Origin: Schaalia turicensis ACS-279-V-Col4
GTDB taxonomy: Bacteria; Actinomycetota; Actinomycetes; Actinomycetales; Actinomycetaceae
Assembly (NCBI RefSeq): GCF_000296505.1
Contig: NZ_JH815208.1
Location: 175,157 to 239,156 of the forward strand
Length of the DNA stretch: 64,000 nt
Direction of reading: 5' to 3'
The translations under genes were made by a program, and so were the position numbers. Each line of letters opens with the position of its first letter. The first letter of the stretch is position 1. The notes beneath the pieces are model-generated. The model was not told where the DNA came from. It did not search any database and saw only the letters and a list, made by a program, of their open reading frames with translations. Of this stretch, positions 53,385-64,000 are shown in pieces.

Positions 53385-54770
53385 TCAGTGGCGGAAGTGG
53401 AACAGGTTCCACGACTTCTTATCCGACGGCGCCTCTTCCGGATGATCCAACAGTCCGCGCGACAGGGAGGACGCGTAGGGCGGCCAGAGCGGAACTCGGA
53501 CGGCAAGCATCGCCTGAACAGCGTGGTACACATCCCAGCGCGACGACTTCGCCGCAACAACGGACTGGTTGTGTGCGTCGAGGCGACGAACCCAGCGTCC
53601 CGGCTGAGAAATCAGGTAGTCATTAGCGAAATCAAGGAAGGAACGGTAGCAGTGTTCGAAGTGCTCAACCTCGCCGGGAGTGACGCCGTCATCTAGGTAG
53701 GCACGACGCAGGGACGCCGCCGCGGTAATGCCCTCACAGACAACCCACTGCTGGTGTTCATCTTCCCCTGGGACGGTCTCACCCATGGCATCAACGCAGG
53801 TGGCGAAACCGGGTTCGCCATCGCAACGACGCCAACCATCAACGCGGGCGCGTTCAAATAGTTCGAGGCCCATTTCCATCAGATAGTCGGGCACGGTGCG
53901 ATCCATGGAACGTAGGCCGGCACGAATCTGCAGGGCAAGGCGCGACCACTGCAGAGCATGGCCGGTGACGTAGCCGTGGTAGACGCGACGCCCGTCGGTC
54001 TGCCCCTGAGGTTCTCCGGTCAGCGGCCGCCATGAGTTGTCGTAGTACTCGGGCAGGCGCCAGTTGTTTGTGGACGCGGTGCGATACGCGAAGGCCGCCA
54101 TCGCTTCGGCGCGTTCGAGCCAGACGGGGTCGGTGGTCGCTTCGGCGGCAGCAAGGTAGGCCTCGGCGGTGTGAAGCAGAGTGCCCATAGTGCGTACCGG
54201 CAACGCTTGCGTGAATGCTTCGTCGAATTGATCAACGACTAGGCCATTTGGTTCGATCCAGTGGCGTTCTTGGTCGTGGAGCAGGGTGGTCAGCAATTCG
54301 TGGGCAGCCGGGCGGTTGGCGACCGCGGCTGCGGCAACACCAAGGATCACGTACGCGTTGTGGTACTGCGACTTGTCACGGACGCCGTCATCCCACGGGA
54401 CGCCGTGTCCGTCGGCGTCAGGGTCAGACTTGATGGAGGTCCACATGCCCCCGTTGACAGGGTCAACGAAGTAGCGATTCATACACTTGATGGCATGGTC
54501 GGCGTAGCGACGTGTGCCAGGCAGGCCCATCAGAACACCCAGCGAGAAGACGTATGCCATTCGCGCGGTGACGGCAAGGTCGATGCTTCGGGTCGGGTCA
54601 GGTTCGCCCTGATCGGTCAGATGCGCGAAGCCCGTGGGCACAATCGCCCCTTCTGCTTCGGCGATTAACGCTTGCATTTGGGCTGATAGCCACCTGTTGT
54701 GCTCAATAGAGTCGAACCACCCCACGAGGGCCTCCTGCATCATCTTCGTTGCATGGTCACGTACGCGCAC
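53385..54770 (-). CDS. AGE-family epimerase/isomerase (YihS/mannose-isomerase-like)
   Basis: 461 residues, (alpha/alpha)6-barrel of the N-acylglucosamine 2-epimerase family. Visible pieces: HLTDQGEPDP, ARMAYVFSLGVLMGLPG, NGGMWTSIK, KSQYHNAYVILGVAAAA, GYVTGHALQWSRLALQI, and HQQWVVCEGITAA. His residues in NAYVILG/HALQW and HQQW contexts correspond to the proton-shuttling histidines of the family. The substrate is a free aldose/ketose (mannose-fructose or a related pair), not determinable here. GTG start in an AT-rich divergent region shared with pgm; an ATG pair 9 codons on is an alternative. A CCACTGAG/CTCAGTGG hairpin (53373-53391) covers the stop codon. Confidence 0.85.
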   Translation of the reverse strand: MRVRDHATKMMQEALVGWFDSIEHNRWLSAQMQALIAEAEGAIVPTGFAHLTDQGEPDPTRSIDLAVTARMAYVFSLGVLMGLPGTRRYADHAIKCMNRYFVDPVNGGMWTSIKSDPDADGHGVPWDDGVRDKSQYHNAYVILGVAAAAVANRPAAHELLTTLLHDQERHWIEPNGLVVDQFDEAFTQALPVRTMGTLLHTAEAYLAAAEATTDPVWLERAEAMAAFAYRTASTNNWRLPEYYDNSWRPLTGEPQGQTDGRRVYHGYVTGHALQWSRLALQIRAGLRSMDRTVPDYLMEMGLELFERARVDGWRRCDGEPGFATCVDAMGETVPGEDEHQQWVVCEGITAAASLRRAYLDDGVTPGEVEHFEHCYRSFLDFANDYLISQPGRWVRRLDAHNQSVVAAKSSRWDVYHAVQAMLAVRVPLWPPYASSLSRGLLDHPEEAPSDKKSWNLFHFRH

Positions 54771-54958
54771 CGGAGTGACCGGCGTTACATATACTAACGG
54801 TATTGGTGCCTCGTCTGCGAATTCGGTTCACGAATACTGTCACTTTTCGCTTTTCATTCATCGACGAGGCCGGCTCCACTTACCTATTCACCTACCCATT
54901 TTGTTTCGCCAGTCGAAAATGGCTCCCCATTTCGGCGCACGAGTGTCAGACTGTGACC

Positions 54959-56629
<1,671 letters not shown>

Positions 56630-56656
56630 GTCTGAGTAGCAAGACATTCGCTTGAC

Positions 56657-56692
56657 GAGGCCGTCGGGATTCAGCAGAATCCCGACGGCCTC
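56657..56692 (+). terminator. Terminator of pgm
   Basis: Perfect 16-bp arms GAGGCCGTCGGGATTC (56657-56672) and GAATCCCGACGGCCTC (56677-56692), 4-nt loop. The 5' arm includes part of a CTTGACGAGGCCG dispersed element. Confidence 0.85.
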
Positions 56693-56955
56693 CTGTGTTG
56701 CGAAACCGATCTGTCCCTGCAGGGATACTCACCGCCACATGGGCTAAGAAGGCACAGCTCAGTAGCCCCATTAAGAACGGCCTTGCCGTGACAGCTTCGC
56801 CCCCGCTATCAGCCGCGCAAATCCTTACACCCATGCCTACCGACACCTACATAGAAAACGCCTGGAAACAAGCCAGCCTGAAACACCAAACCGACGGAGT
56901 TATCCCACAATGGGCAGATGCCATCGCATGAAACGAACTACACCACTCCACCCCA

Positions 56956-57203
56956 TACAACAACGCCTGGGACTACCCCCCCCAGCAACACAATTTGTCC
57001 TATAACCCAAAACTTGCCACCGTCCCTCCCGACATCATGACCTTCAACGGCACCGCATTCCAATACAAGGCTCACCCACTGCAGGTCCACGTCAGCAAGC
57101 GCATCCGCGTGTGGTTCCTCGAAGCGGCCACGACAACTTCGTCAGCCACGCCATGAGTTACGCCGAAAAGGGCCAGCAAGAAACCTTCGAGGTCACCGAA
57201 TAG
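56956..57203 (+). pseudogene. Multicopper oxidase / nitrite-reductase-like remnant
   Basis: One frame reads YNPKLATVPPDIMTFNGTAF then QYKAHPLQVHVSKRIRVWFL, a typical cupredoxin segment (FNGxxxQYxxxPLxVxxGxRVRxW). After a frameshift at about 57120 another frame gives GHDNFVSHAMSYAEKGQQET and FEVTE followed by TAG at 57201, matching the end of such a domain. About 60 residues are missing between the two and there is no start, so this is debris of a gene. The run of eight C at about 56977 lies in its decayed 5' part. Confidence 0.6.
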
Positions 57204-57243
57204 GGGTGAGCAACCCCTCCATGAGACCAGTTCGCCACATCGA

Positions 57244-57249
57244 TAGAAT
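57244..57249 (+). promoter_or_regulatory. -10 box of the MFS gene, leaderless
   Basis: TAGAAT ends 7 bases before the GTG start; no Shine-Dalgarno is present. No convincing -35. Confidence 0.4.
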
Positions 57250-57255
57250 GCAAAG

Positions 57256-58566
57256 GTGTTCAAGTCATACGCGGAAGTCCTACGCCTCAACAGCGCATGG
57301 AAATTCTCGATCTCCGGGCTCATCCTGCGACTGCCCATGTCGATGATCGGTATATCCATCATCCTACTGATCAAGGCAACCTACGGTAACTACAGCCTTG
57401 CTGGCCTAGTATCCGCCGTGAACATCATCGCGACAGCTCTGGCCGCACCCACACTGTCCCGACTGGTCGACCAATACGGCCAAACAAAAATCATGGTGCC
57501 GTCCCTGATCATTTCTGTCGCTAGCGTGTCCGGCATGCTTGCGGTCGCACTGCTTCATGCGTATCCCGGCCTCGTCTGCCTTTTCGCAGCACTTGCCGGA
57601 GCGACCTGGGGATCCCCATCCGCGCTCGTCCGCTCACGCTGGGCAAAAACCGTACAACGCCCCCGCCAACTCACCACCGCATACGCCTACGAATCCGCGA
57701 TGGACGAAGTCGTCTACACGCTCGGCCCTGTACTCTCAACAGTCCTGGGCACCGTTTTCCACCCGGCACTCGGCATCATCCTGATCGTCGTCTTTGTCCT
57801 CATCGGAGGCATCGGATTCTTTAGCCAGCGCGCAACCGAACCTGAGCCCTCGCCTCGACCTACCGGTCACCGCCGTTCATCCGTGATCCGTACACCCGCC
57901 GTCATTGTCCTCGCCCTTACCTACGTCGGCGCTGGCATGATGTTCGGAGCAAACGACGTTGCCGTCGTCGACTTCGCGGACGCACTCGGCTACCCCGCAA
58001 TGTCGGGCGTCCTGCTCGCACTCTTCTCGCTGGGATCAATGTTCGCTGCGCTCGTCTACGGTTCGCGCACCTGGCAAGCCCCCATGTGGAAGCTCTACGC
58101 GATCGGCGTCTTCGCGCTCGCCATCGGGTCAAGCATGTACCTTCTGGCACACTCACTCCCCGTCATGGCCGTCATCATGCTGATCGCAGGCGTCGCATGC
58201 GCGCCCACCATGACGAACGTCAATATGATCGTCGCGCGAGTCGTCCCCTCTGAATCCCTCACCGAAGGACTCACCTGGATGTCGACCTCCCTCAACCTCG
58301 GCTTGTCCATCGGGTCAGCTCTTGCCGGCCCTGCCATCGACACGCGCGGATCGTACGGCGGATATCTGTTCATGGTGGTCGCAGCCTGGCTAATGGTGCT
58401 GCTCATGCTGGCTGGACTGAAGATCGTGCGTAACGCGACGAGTGGCGCAACCTCGACTGCCGAAGTGGCACCCGTGCCAGACGAAAGCAACACCCCCTCC
58501 GCGTCGGGCCATGCAACGCAGGAGCAGGACGCGGACGGGCAACAAATCGGGCACAATGGAAGCTGA
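57256..58566 (+). CDS. MFS transporter
   Basis: 436 residues, 12 predicted helices, GTG start. The first loop keeps an MFS motif A variant ([16 protein letters not shown]). Helical pairs [20 protein letters not shown] and GALSTVLG-type ([20 protein letters not shown]) fit drug/sugar efflux permeases. The hydrophilic C-terminus ([16 protein letters not shown]) is cytoplasmic. Substrate unknown. The stop is 14 bases before the next gene, so the two are probably co-transcribed. Confidence 0.85.
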   Translation: MFKSYAEVLRLNSAWKFSISGLILRLPMSMIGISIILLIKATYGNYSLAGLVSAVNIIATALAAPTLSRLVDQYGQTKIMVPSLIISVASVSGMLAVALLHAYPGLVCLFAALAGATWGSPSALVRSRWAKTVQRPRQLTTAYAYESAMDEVVYTLGPVLSTVLGTVFHPALGIILIVVFVLIGGIGFFSQRATEPEPSPRPTGHRRSSVIRTPAVIVLALTYVGAGMMFGANDVAVVDFADALGYPAMSGVLLALFSLGSMFAALVYGSRTWQAPMWKLYAIGVFALAIGSSMYLLAHSLPVMAVIMLIAGVACAPTMTNVNMIVARVVPSESLTEGLTWMSTSLNLGLSIGSALAGPAIDTRGSYGGYLFMVVAAWLMVLLMLAGLKIVRNATSGATSTAEVAPVPDESNTPSASGHATQEQDADGQQIGHNGS

Positions 58567-58580
58567 CCCTCAGGAGATAC

Positions 58581-59855
58581 ATGCTCGCCGAACCGCTTAT
58601 CGATGACGAAACCCCGTCATTTCTGCTCGCACTGACCTCGTCAGTTGGCGAGGCAAGCTCCCGTATCCTCGCACGCGCATTGGAAGAGTGGGGCTTCATC
58701 CCCGGCATTGTCGGCTTCGGTGGGCACGGTTCCACGCGCAGAGCGCGCATCCTGGGGCGCGTGCTCATGGAACGCACCGCCGACCAGCGTTCGTGGCTGG
58801 CCGAGCGACGCGGGTGGCGCCAGTTCTTTGATGCCCAGGTTCCTCGTCAGCCTGTTCTGGTCACGGTTGGTTGCCAACGTCGAATTACTTTCGCTGATCG
58901 CGGTGGCTACATTGACCTGACCGTCGAGGGGCATGGTCTGACGCCGGGCTGGCATGACGCGTGGATGCAGGTTCTACACGAGGGGGATCTTCATACCCTA
59001 GGCATCGGCGAGGGCGAGAGTCTGACAACGCAAGATGCCCTCCGCCTGTCGGGGCAGACGGGACACGGGTCGCAGAGGATCCGCGCGGGGAAGCCCGTTT
59101 GCGTTTCCCTACGCATCGCTGGTGATAACGAAAAGTACGGCGTCGTGTCTGACATTGATGACACGGTGATGGTGACGATGCTCCCGCGTTTGGTCACTGC
59201 CGCGAAGCATTCCTTCGTTGACCGTGTGTCGTCGCGAGAGGCTGTTCCTGGGATGGCGGGCTTCCTGACGTGTTTAGCGGACATGGCGCACCGCCAAGCT
59301 TCGGCTCACTCGCACGCCTCCCACCCCCAAACCAAGGACAAGCAAACTCTCGTAACTTCGGCTGAATCGACAACCCCCCAGACTTGCGTCGACTCCCAGC
59401 ACGAGGCGTTGCACGCTCCTCTTATCTACCTGTCGACGGGTGCGTGGAATGTTGTGCCCGCACTTCGCGACTTTCTGGATCGCCTGAATTATCCGCGTGG
59501 CGGGTTCTTGATGACGGATTTTGGGCCGTCGAATACGGGTTGGTTCCGCTCGGGTTTTGAGCATAAGCGTCGCGAGTTGCGAAGGCTTGCTCGGATGTTC
59601 CCGTCGATGAAGTGGTATTTGGTTGGCGATGATGGGCAGCGCGATCCGGAGATTTACGCTGAGTTCGCGCGTGAGCACCCTGAGAATGTTGCGGGGATTG
59701 CGATCCGCTCATTGTCGGAGATTGAGCAGTTCATGTCGCACGGTACTTTCGAATGCCTGTATCCGGATGCGTTACGCACAGTGCCGAGTTCGATTCCGGT
59801 GTGGTTCGGCTCAGACGGGGACGCGTTGGGAGAACATTTCCGTTCCGTGTTCTAG
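58581..59855 (+). CDS. App1-family phosphatase-domain protein (DUF2183)
   Basis: 424 residues. The DxDxT-type HAD-like motif [13 protein letters not shown] (about 192-204), [36 protein letters not shown] and [19 protein letters not shown] are the App1/LNS2-like phosphatidate phosphatase hallmarks. The N-terminal ~180 residues include a beta-domain typical of bacterial relatives. A phosphatidate phosphatase role is known for the yeast relative; in bacteria it is unproven. AGGAGATAC precedes the ATG. Confidence 0.85.
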   Translation: MLAEPLIDDETPSFLLALTSSVGEASSRILARALEEWGFIPGIVGFGGHGSTRRARILGRVLMERTADQRSWLAERRGWRQFFDAQVPRQPVLVTVGCQRRITFADRGGYIDLTVEGHGLTPGWHDAWMQVLHEGDLHTLGIGEGESLTTQDALRLSGQTGHGSQRIRAGKPVCVSLRIAGDNEKYGVVSDIDDTVMVTMLPRLVTAAKHSFVDRVSSREAVPGMAGFLTCLADMAHRQASAHSHASHPQTKDKQTLVTSAESTTPQTCVDSQHEALHAPLIYLSTGAWNVVPALRDFLDRLNYPRGGFLMTDFGPSNTGWFRSGFEHKRRELRRLARMFPSMKWYLVGDDGQRDPEIYAEFAREHPENVAGIAIRSLSEIEQFMSHGTFECLYPDALRTVPSSIPVWFGSDGDALGEHFRSVF

Positions 59856-60019
59856 GGTGCTGGGATACGAGGCCGCGCCTACATCTTCAGCTTGAATACC
59901 TACTCTGGGCGCGATAGGAAACTGGATATTACCCGGATAAATGCGTGGATAGCACGCGTTTTAGCGCAAGAACAGGTATGCCTAGGCGCTAGGAATACCA
60001 GGTCGAACCGACCTAGCAG

Positions 60020-60736
60020 TCAGGAAGCAGATTCTTCCGTCGCAGCTTCTTCAGGCGCGCCGGACTCAGGGGTTTCGCCCGATTGCCCGGACTGGCCCGA
60101 CTGTGCGCCGAGCTGCCCACCGTTTGCGATCAGCTCAAGGTCATCGTCAGACAGGGGCAGGCACTGGGCAGGAGCTGTAAGAGCATCGGTGGACTTGAGG
60201 ATTTGCTGGATTTCATCAGCGCTCAATGCGCCGTCATAGAACGTGCCCAGCAGAACGGTGACAGATTTGTCGGTTGCGTCGGTCAGGACGACCTTCGAGT
60301 TCGGGAAGAATCGCGCGACCGTGTATGCGTCAACAACGCCAGCGATGCCGGTATCAATTTCAACAGTTCCAGCGTATTCGGTGGAGTAGTTACCCGGTTC
60401 AGCGGGGGCGAAGCCTGCTGCGGTCAACATTTCTGTTGCGTCAGAGGCGATGCCTTGACGCGACGTGGTGTTCAGAACTTGAACTTTCACCGATGCGGGG
60501 TCAACCGGGAGTGCTTTTTCCGGTGGGCACGGTACTTTACCGCTGGTGGCGAACTTTTCTGCTTTCGAGAAGGAGTTGCCAAAGGGAGCTGAAACAATTC
60601 CCGTCAGAATCAGCGCACTGAGCAATGCAAGAACAAGCATGATGACGATCGTCACAGCGAACGTCATGTTTTGGCGACGCTGGCGTTCTTGAAGGAAGCG
60701 CTGACGAGGGCTAAGTGCGGGATGCGGTTGACTCAC
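60020..60736 (-). CDS. Membrane protein with LytR_C domain
   Basis: 238 residues, GTG start. A cytoplasmic basic N-terminus (ERQRRQN), one membrane helix (about 25-50, TFAVTIVIMLVLALLSALILTGIV) and an extracytoplasmic LytR_C domain (VKVQVLNTTSRQGIASDATEMLTAAGF ... VARFFPNSKVVL ... SVTVLLG, about 83-180). The tail is Gly/Gln/Ser/Glu-rich. LytR_C is the C-terminal part of LytR-CpsA-Psr cell-wall ligases but also occurs alone, as here; function unknown. Confidence 0.85.
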   Translation of the reverse strand: MSQPHPALSPRQRFLQERQRRQNMTFAVTIVIMLVLALLSALILTGIVSAPFGNSFSKAEKFATSGKVPCPPEKALPVDPASVKVQVLNTTSRQGIASDATEMLTAAGFAPAEPGNYSTEYAGTVEIDTGIAGVVDAYTVARFFPNSKVVLTDATDKSVTVLLGTFYDGALSADEIQQILKSTDALTAPAQCLPLSDDDLELIANGGQLGAQSGQSGQSGETPESGAPEEAATEESAS

Positions 60737-60882
60737 GTCTTTAACCTACTCGAAAAGTGGCCGATTCGGCAGGTTCGCAACACAACTATGGTCTGTCGTA
60801 CGTTCGCTTTTGAAAGTCGAAGTGCATTTTTGCCCAGAAAGAGTAGCGTGTTAGGGAAAGCTAACTGTGTGAAAGGACCACG

Positions 60883-62028
60883 ATGGGTTTCCTCTCTGAT
60901 GACCTGCTTGCTCGTATTCACGAGCGCGCTACCGTTCACGATCAAGAGAACACGTTCCCGACAGACGATCTGGCTGACCTGCGCGAAGCTGGTTACCTGG
61001 CCGCTTTTGTTCCGAAGGAATACGGTGGCGCAGGCCTGAGCCTCGTTGAAATTGCAACGGAGCAGACGCGACTTGCGAAGGCAGCTCCGGGCACGGCGCT
61101 TGGCATCAATATGCACCAGATCATCGTGGGCCTCGGCCGTCACCTAGTGCGCAACGGAAACGATCGCGGCGAACTGATCCTGCGCGACGCGGTTGCCGGT
61201 GAGCTTTTCGGGTTCGGCATTTCCGAGCCGGGTAACGACTTGGTTCTTTTCGGTTCGATCACGAAGGCGACGCCGGATGGCAAGGGTGGCTACTCGTTCG
61301 AAGGCACGAAGGTCTTCACGTCTCTTGCTCCCGTGTGGACACGCCTGCTGACCTTCGGTCGCGATGATTCGGGCGAGGACGGCCCGCACTCGGTGTTCGG
61401 CATCATGCACCGCGAAGATGGCGGTTTCACGATCAAGGATGATTGGGACACGCTCGGCATGCGCGCGACCCAGTCGAATACGACGATCCTCGAGGGCGCT
61501 CACGTGCCCGCCGATCGTATTCTGACTCGTTGCGAGCCCGGCCCGTCAAAGGATCCGGTTGTTTTCGGCATCTTCTCGAACTTCGAAATTCTGCTGGGCG
61601 CCACCTACCAGGGCGTGGGCGAGCGTGCGGTTGAGGTCGCTGCCGAGCACGTGAAGACTCGCAAGTCGGTGAAGAACCAGACGGTGTACTCGAACGATCC
61701 GGATATTCGTTGGCGTATCGCCGAGGCCGCGCTGGCAATGAACGCGGTTGGCCCGCAGATCCGCGAGCTTGCTCGCGACATTGATGCCGGTGTTGACCGT
61801 GGTCCGATCTGGATGCCACAGTTGTCGGCGGCAAAGAATGCTTCCGCCGAGGCCACTCTTCGCGCAGTTGAGCAGGCAATTCGCGCGTGCGGTGGCTCGT
61901 CCTACTACAACCGTCACGAGCTGTCTCGCCTCTACCGCGATGCTCTCGCTGGTCTCTTCCAGCCGTCGGATCAAGAATCGTTGCACGGCGCGTGGGCGAA
62001 CGTGGTCCTTGGCCCGATTGAAAAGTAA
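60883..62028 (+). CDS. Acyl-CoA dehydrogenase family protein
   Basis: 381 residues. Family layout: N-terminal helical domain with FVPKEYGGAGLSLVEIATEQTRLAKA, FAD-binding middle FGFGISEPGNDLVLFGS (a variant of the common ISEPGAGSD) and GTKVFTSLAPVW, DDWDTLGMRATQSNTTILEGAHVPADRIL, and C-terminal RACGGSSYYNRHELSRLYRDALAGLFQP. The lack of the usual catalytic Glu context and an isolated position argue against plain beta-oxidation; a specialised flavin-dependent oxidation is possible. AAAGGACCACG precedes the ATG. Confidence 0.85.
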   Translation: MGFLSDDLLARIHERATVHDQENTFPTDDLADLREAGYLAAFVPKEYGGAGLSLVEIATEQTRLAKAAPGTALGINMHQIIVGLGRHLVRNGNDRGELILRDAVAGELFGFGISEPGNDLVLFGSITKATPDGKGGYSFEGTKVFTSLAPVWTRLLTFGRDDSGEDGPHSVFGIMHREDGGFTIKDDWDTLGMRATQSNTTILEGAHVPADRILTRCEPGPSKDPVVFGIFSNFEILLGATYQGVGERAVEVAAEHVKTRKSVKNQTVYSNDPDIRWRIAEAALAMNAVGPQIRELARDIDAGVDRGPIWMPQLSAAKNASAEATLRAVEQAIRACGGSSYYNRHELSRLYRDALAGLFQPSDQESLHGAWANVVLGPIEK

Positions 62029-62093
62029 GGCTCACCTCGACGCAAGCGGGAAGGCTACGGGATCACCCAGTCGGCGCAGATAGTCCAGTTCGT

Positions 62094-62117
62094 AGTTTTC
62101 CCCAATTGACGAGGCCG
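62094..62117 (+). repeat. Dispersed intergenic element, copy after the acyl-CoA dehydrogenase
   Basis: Closest relative of the 36430 copy. Further core copies: 44803-44815 (minus, one mismatch), 53341-53353 (minus, exact), 54860-54872 (plus, one mismatch), 56651-56663 (plus, first base differs). Most lie just after a gene's stop codon. Confidence 0.55.
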
Positions 62118-62155
62118 GCGCCCCTCACACCACGACAGTGTGTGAGGGGCGCCGG
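62115..62155 (+). terminator. Terminator after the acyl-CoA dehydrogenase
   Basis: Perfect 16-bp arms CCGGCGCCCCTCACAC (62115-62130) and GTGTGAGGGGCGCCGG (62140-62155), 9-nt loop, directly after an ATTGACGAGGCCG element. Confidence 0.85.
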
Positions 62156-62239
62156 TGCGTTTCAGGGGCGCGAGCCTATGAGGCGCTCGCATGTTCCCTT
62201 ACTCGCGTGTTCCCTAGTTGTGGCGTTCAGACGTGGAGC

Positions 62240-63382
62240 TCATTGGTTCCAGATGAACTGGGACGGCAAGATTTCACCCTTGGTATCGAACATCCAGCCT
62301 TCGCGAGCAACAGCGAAGGAATTGCCGGAAATCGTGTTCCAACAGGAGATACCGTCTTGAGTTGAGATGCAGGCGACATTTCCGTTCTTCACGTACGAGC
62401 CGTACGCGAGGGAGCTGATGTATTTGCCGTTCATCGGCGGGTCAATGTTGGAGCAGGAATAATTCGTGTTCTTGGAGTCGACGGTGAAGAGTGCGCCTCG
62501 GTTGTCACCACACACCTCATACCCGGCCGCGCCAGTCCAGTGGGTTTCATTGATCTGGCAGGAAACCATGTCTCCGCCAAGAGTGCAGATGATATTACCG
62601 GACGGAGCTGAGAACGTATCAGCAACCATGGCGCTTGACGGCGCCGGATACTTTTCTTTTACCTCTGGCTTCGCCGACTGCGGTTGCGCGGGAGTTTGCG
62701 CCTGCGTATGTGTCTGAGCCGACTGCGTCATTGAATCAGCGGACGTGTCGCTCGACGAACCTGAATCAAACCAACCGGCGAATGCTCCAACAGCGCCAAT
62801 AGCAAGAACGATCGCGATCACCGCTAGGACGGCCAGAATGATCACCAGTGTTTTGTTCGTGGAGTTCTTTGCAGGCTGCATCGACACGCCCTGAACGGGG
62901 TATTGTCCCTGGTAGTTCATGGGCTGTTGGTATCCCTGTTGCGGGATTGTACCTGCGGGCATGTAGCCAACGGGCATCTGCCCCTGGCTGGGCATGGTGA
63001 CTTGGTCAACCGTGGTTTCTGGCTCTTCTTCGACCTGAGTAGACTCAAGGGTAACGTCCTGCGCCGGCTCTTGTACCTGAGTGTCCGGCTGTTCAATCGC
63101 ATCAACGAACGTTGGGGTTGAGGCATCGGCCGACTGAGCCGTAGGTGCGCTAGCTGGCACAGCCCCCGCATCGAATGCACGACGCTGTGCGACTGCAGCG
63201 ACAACCTCTGGATTGCCAAGTGACTCCATCCAGTCAAGCAGGCCAGCGTAGGCATTCGGGTGGGCTGCGATTGCCGTATGCAAGTCTGGACGCACCGCAG
63301 CAATCAGACGAAGATCATCTGCGCTGGTGTTGGGGTCCGCGACAGCGAGTACCGCATCGGGAGCATTTTCAGACGTAGCCAT
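62240..63382 (-). CDS. Variant-leucine-rich-repeat membrane protein with secreted domain
   Basis: 380 residues. Cytoplasmic LRV-type domain at the N-terminus (about 10-68: VADPNTSADDLRLIAAVRPD, LHTAIAAHPNAYAGLLDWME, LGNPEVVAAVAQRR), a Gln/Pro/Gly/Tyr-rich linker (about 130-172), one membrane helix (about 178-202, LVIILAVLAVIAIVLAIGAVGAF), and an extracytoplasmic part with six to seven cysteines (IICTLGGDMVSCQINE, YEVCGDN, YSCSNIDPP, ACISTQDGISCWN). A common but uncharacterised architecture in Actinomycetaceae and bifidobacteria. Confidence 0.85.
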   Translation of the reverse strand: MATSENAPDAVLAVADPNTSADDLRLIAAVRPDLHTAIAAHPNAYAGLLDWMESLGNPEVVAAVAQRRAFDAGAVPASAPTAQSADASTPTFVDAIEQPDTQVQEPAQDVTLESTQVEEEPETTVDQVTMPSQGQMPVGYMPAGTIPQQGYQQPMNYQGQYPVQGVSMQPAKNSTNKTLVIILAVLAVIAIVLAIGAVGAFAGWFDSGSSSDTSADSMTQSAQTHTQAQTPAQPQSAKPEVKEKYPAPSSAMVADTFSAPSGNIICTLGGDMVSCQINETHWTGAAGYEVCGDNRGALFTVDSKNTNYSCSNIDPPMNGKYISSLAYGSYVKNGNVACISTQDGISCWNTISGNSFAVAREGWMFDTKGEILPSQFIWNQ

Positions 63383-63547
63383 GGCATTCCTTCATATCTT
63401 TGGCACACGAGTTGTCTTGCGACCATTGAGCTTGTGCTATTCACTCTAGCGTTCACCATGGGCAAATCGCGGTGTTCGCGCGCGTGAAACGATCTGCATT
63501 CACCTCATGCCCGCTCTATGAAGGTACGTCACCGACAGCTAGGGCAT

Positions 63548-64000
63548 TCAAGCAAGCCGGCGCGTGAAGGTTTCAAAGCCGAGCGCCTCGCACGCATCTG
63601 CGAGCGCCAGTACTTGCTCATCCCATCCCGCTTGTTCGGCGATGAAGGCATCGGGGGTTCCTTGGGCACGAGCCTGCTGGAGCGCGAACGAGGCTACCCC
63701 GCGCTCTTTGAGCGCGAGAGCGACATCCAGTCCATCCCCCGGCCCTCCGGGGTAGACGGTCAGTCGGACCTCGTAATCAATTCCGGCAACGACAGGCGTA
63801 ATGTGCGCGCGGGTCCCGGCCTCGTCCCCCATGACTCGGCTGGCGTGCGCACCGCGGTGCGCTTCATCGGCGTAGTCGAGCAGGATGTCGAGGGCTTCCC
63901 ACGCTTTTTCTCCGCTGCCGGGGCGGGCGACGACGGATGGGTAGTTCTCAGGGAGTGCCTTGATGTCCAGGCCGACCCAGTCGACGAGCCCTTCTTCGAG
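63548..64000 (-). CDS. nrdG: Anaerobic ribonucleotide reductase activating protein, radical SAM (C-terminal part)
   Basis: The 5' part, including the radical-SAM CxxxCxxC, lies beyond the right edge; 150 codons are present. The visible part contains GLVDWVGLDIKALPENYPSV and YEVRLTVYPGGPGDGLDVAL, as in the NrdG2-type (PFL-activase-like) radical SAM proteins, and ends FETFTRRLA. It would generate the glycyl radical on the oxygen-sensitive class III reductase NrdD (expected outside the window). The alternative is another glycyl-radical activase. Confidence 0.75.
   Translation of the reverse strand, partial: LEEGLVDWVGLDIKALPENYPSVVARPGSGEKAWEALDILLDYADEAHRGAHASRVMGDEAGTRAHITPVVAGIDYEVRLTVYPGGPGDGLDVALALKERGVASFALQQARAQGTPDAFIAEQAGWDEQVLALADACEALGFETFTRRLA

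Noticed and set aside
54803..54958. 52-residue N-terminal extension of phosphoglucomutase
   Set aside because: AT-rich, no Shine-Dalgarno, and the family starts at MHERAGT; the region is the divergent promoter with the AGE gene.

Overview
The window comes from a moderately GC-rich actinobacterium, most likely Actinomycetaceae (Actinomyces/Schaalia type). This is inferred from the coproporphyrin-dependent heme pathway with HemQ and a cysteine-bearing ferrochelatase, a sortase signal of the LAxTG kind, a DtxR-type iron box, many apparently leaderless starts, and variant-leucine-rich-repeat and LytR_C membrane proteins. No rRNA or species marker is present, so the genus is an inference.

Layout. 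(1) 1-2989, minus strand: a prophage-like module (DUF2815, DUF2800, two hypotheticals, a sigma-region-4-like protein, a 48-residue basic protein). (2) 3176-13809, plus strand: one tightly overlapping eight-gene defence operon, made of a three-gene ABC-3C conflict system, an XRE repressor, and a type I restriction-modification system with two different HsdM subunits, HsdS and HsdR. It is followed by four phased direct repeats (13822-13896) and ends at the 3' end of tRNA-Gly(CCC), which suggests an element integrated at that tRNA. (3) 14548-17900: Nudix hydrolase, TetR regulator, thioredoxin, and a histidine kinase/response regulator pair whose kinase gene begins inside a terminator-like hairpin. 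(4) 18114-23231: a GlpT-type antiporter and a sugar-phosphate/iron-type ABC importer in which binding protein and permease are fused. (5) 23298-27751: asd, lysC, ptsI. (6) 27982-30826: a TrpXYZ-like ABC importer. (7) 31189-35064: TM2 protein, recR, dnaX. (8) 35611-46175: a nearly complete heme pathway in two divergent groups (hemA-hemH-hemQ against hemE-hemG, then hemC-hemD-hemB-hemL) with shared AT-rich operator-like motifs. (9) 46478-48468: nagB-nagA. (10) 48709-53214: an accessory segment bounded by two tRNA-Ser genes, holding an iron-box-preceded cell-wall-anchored protein, an internally deleted IS3-family element with terminal inverted repeats and a 3-bp duplication, and a low-GC LytTR/DUF3021 pair. 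(11) 53385-64000: AGE-family epimerase, phosphoglucomutase, a multicopper-oxidase remnant, MFS permease, App1-like phosphatase, LytR_C protein, acyl-CoA dehydrogenase, LRV membrane protein and a partial anaerobic-RNR activase.

How the genes work together: the heme genes give glutamyl-tRNA to heme by the coproporphyrin route. hemL, hemB, hemC, hemD and hemE build coproporphyrinogen III, hemG oxidises it, hemH inserts iron and hemQ decarboxylates. nagAB, the AGE epimerase, pgm and ptsI serve sugar and amino-sugar metabolism. The strongest candidate for a poorly described system is the ABC-3C module, which is translationally chained to the double-HsdM restriction system.
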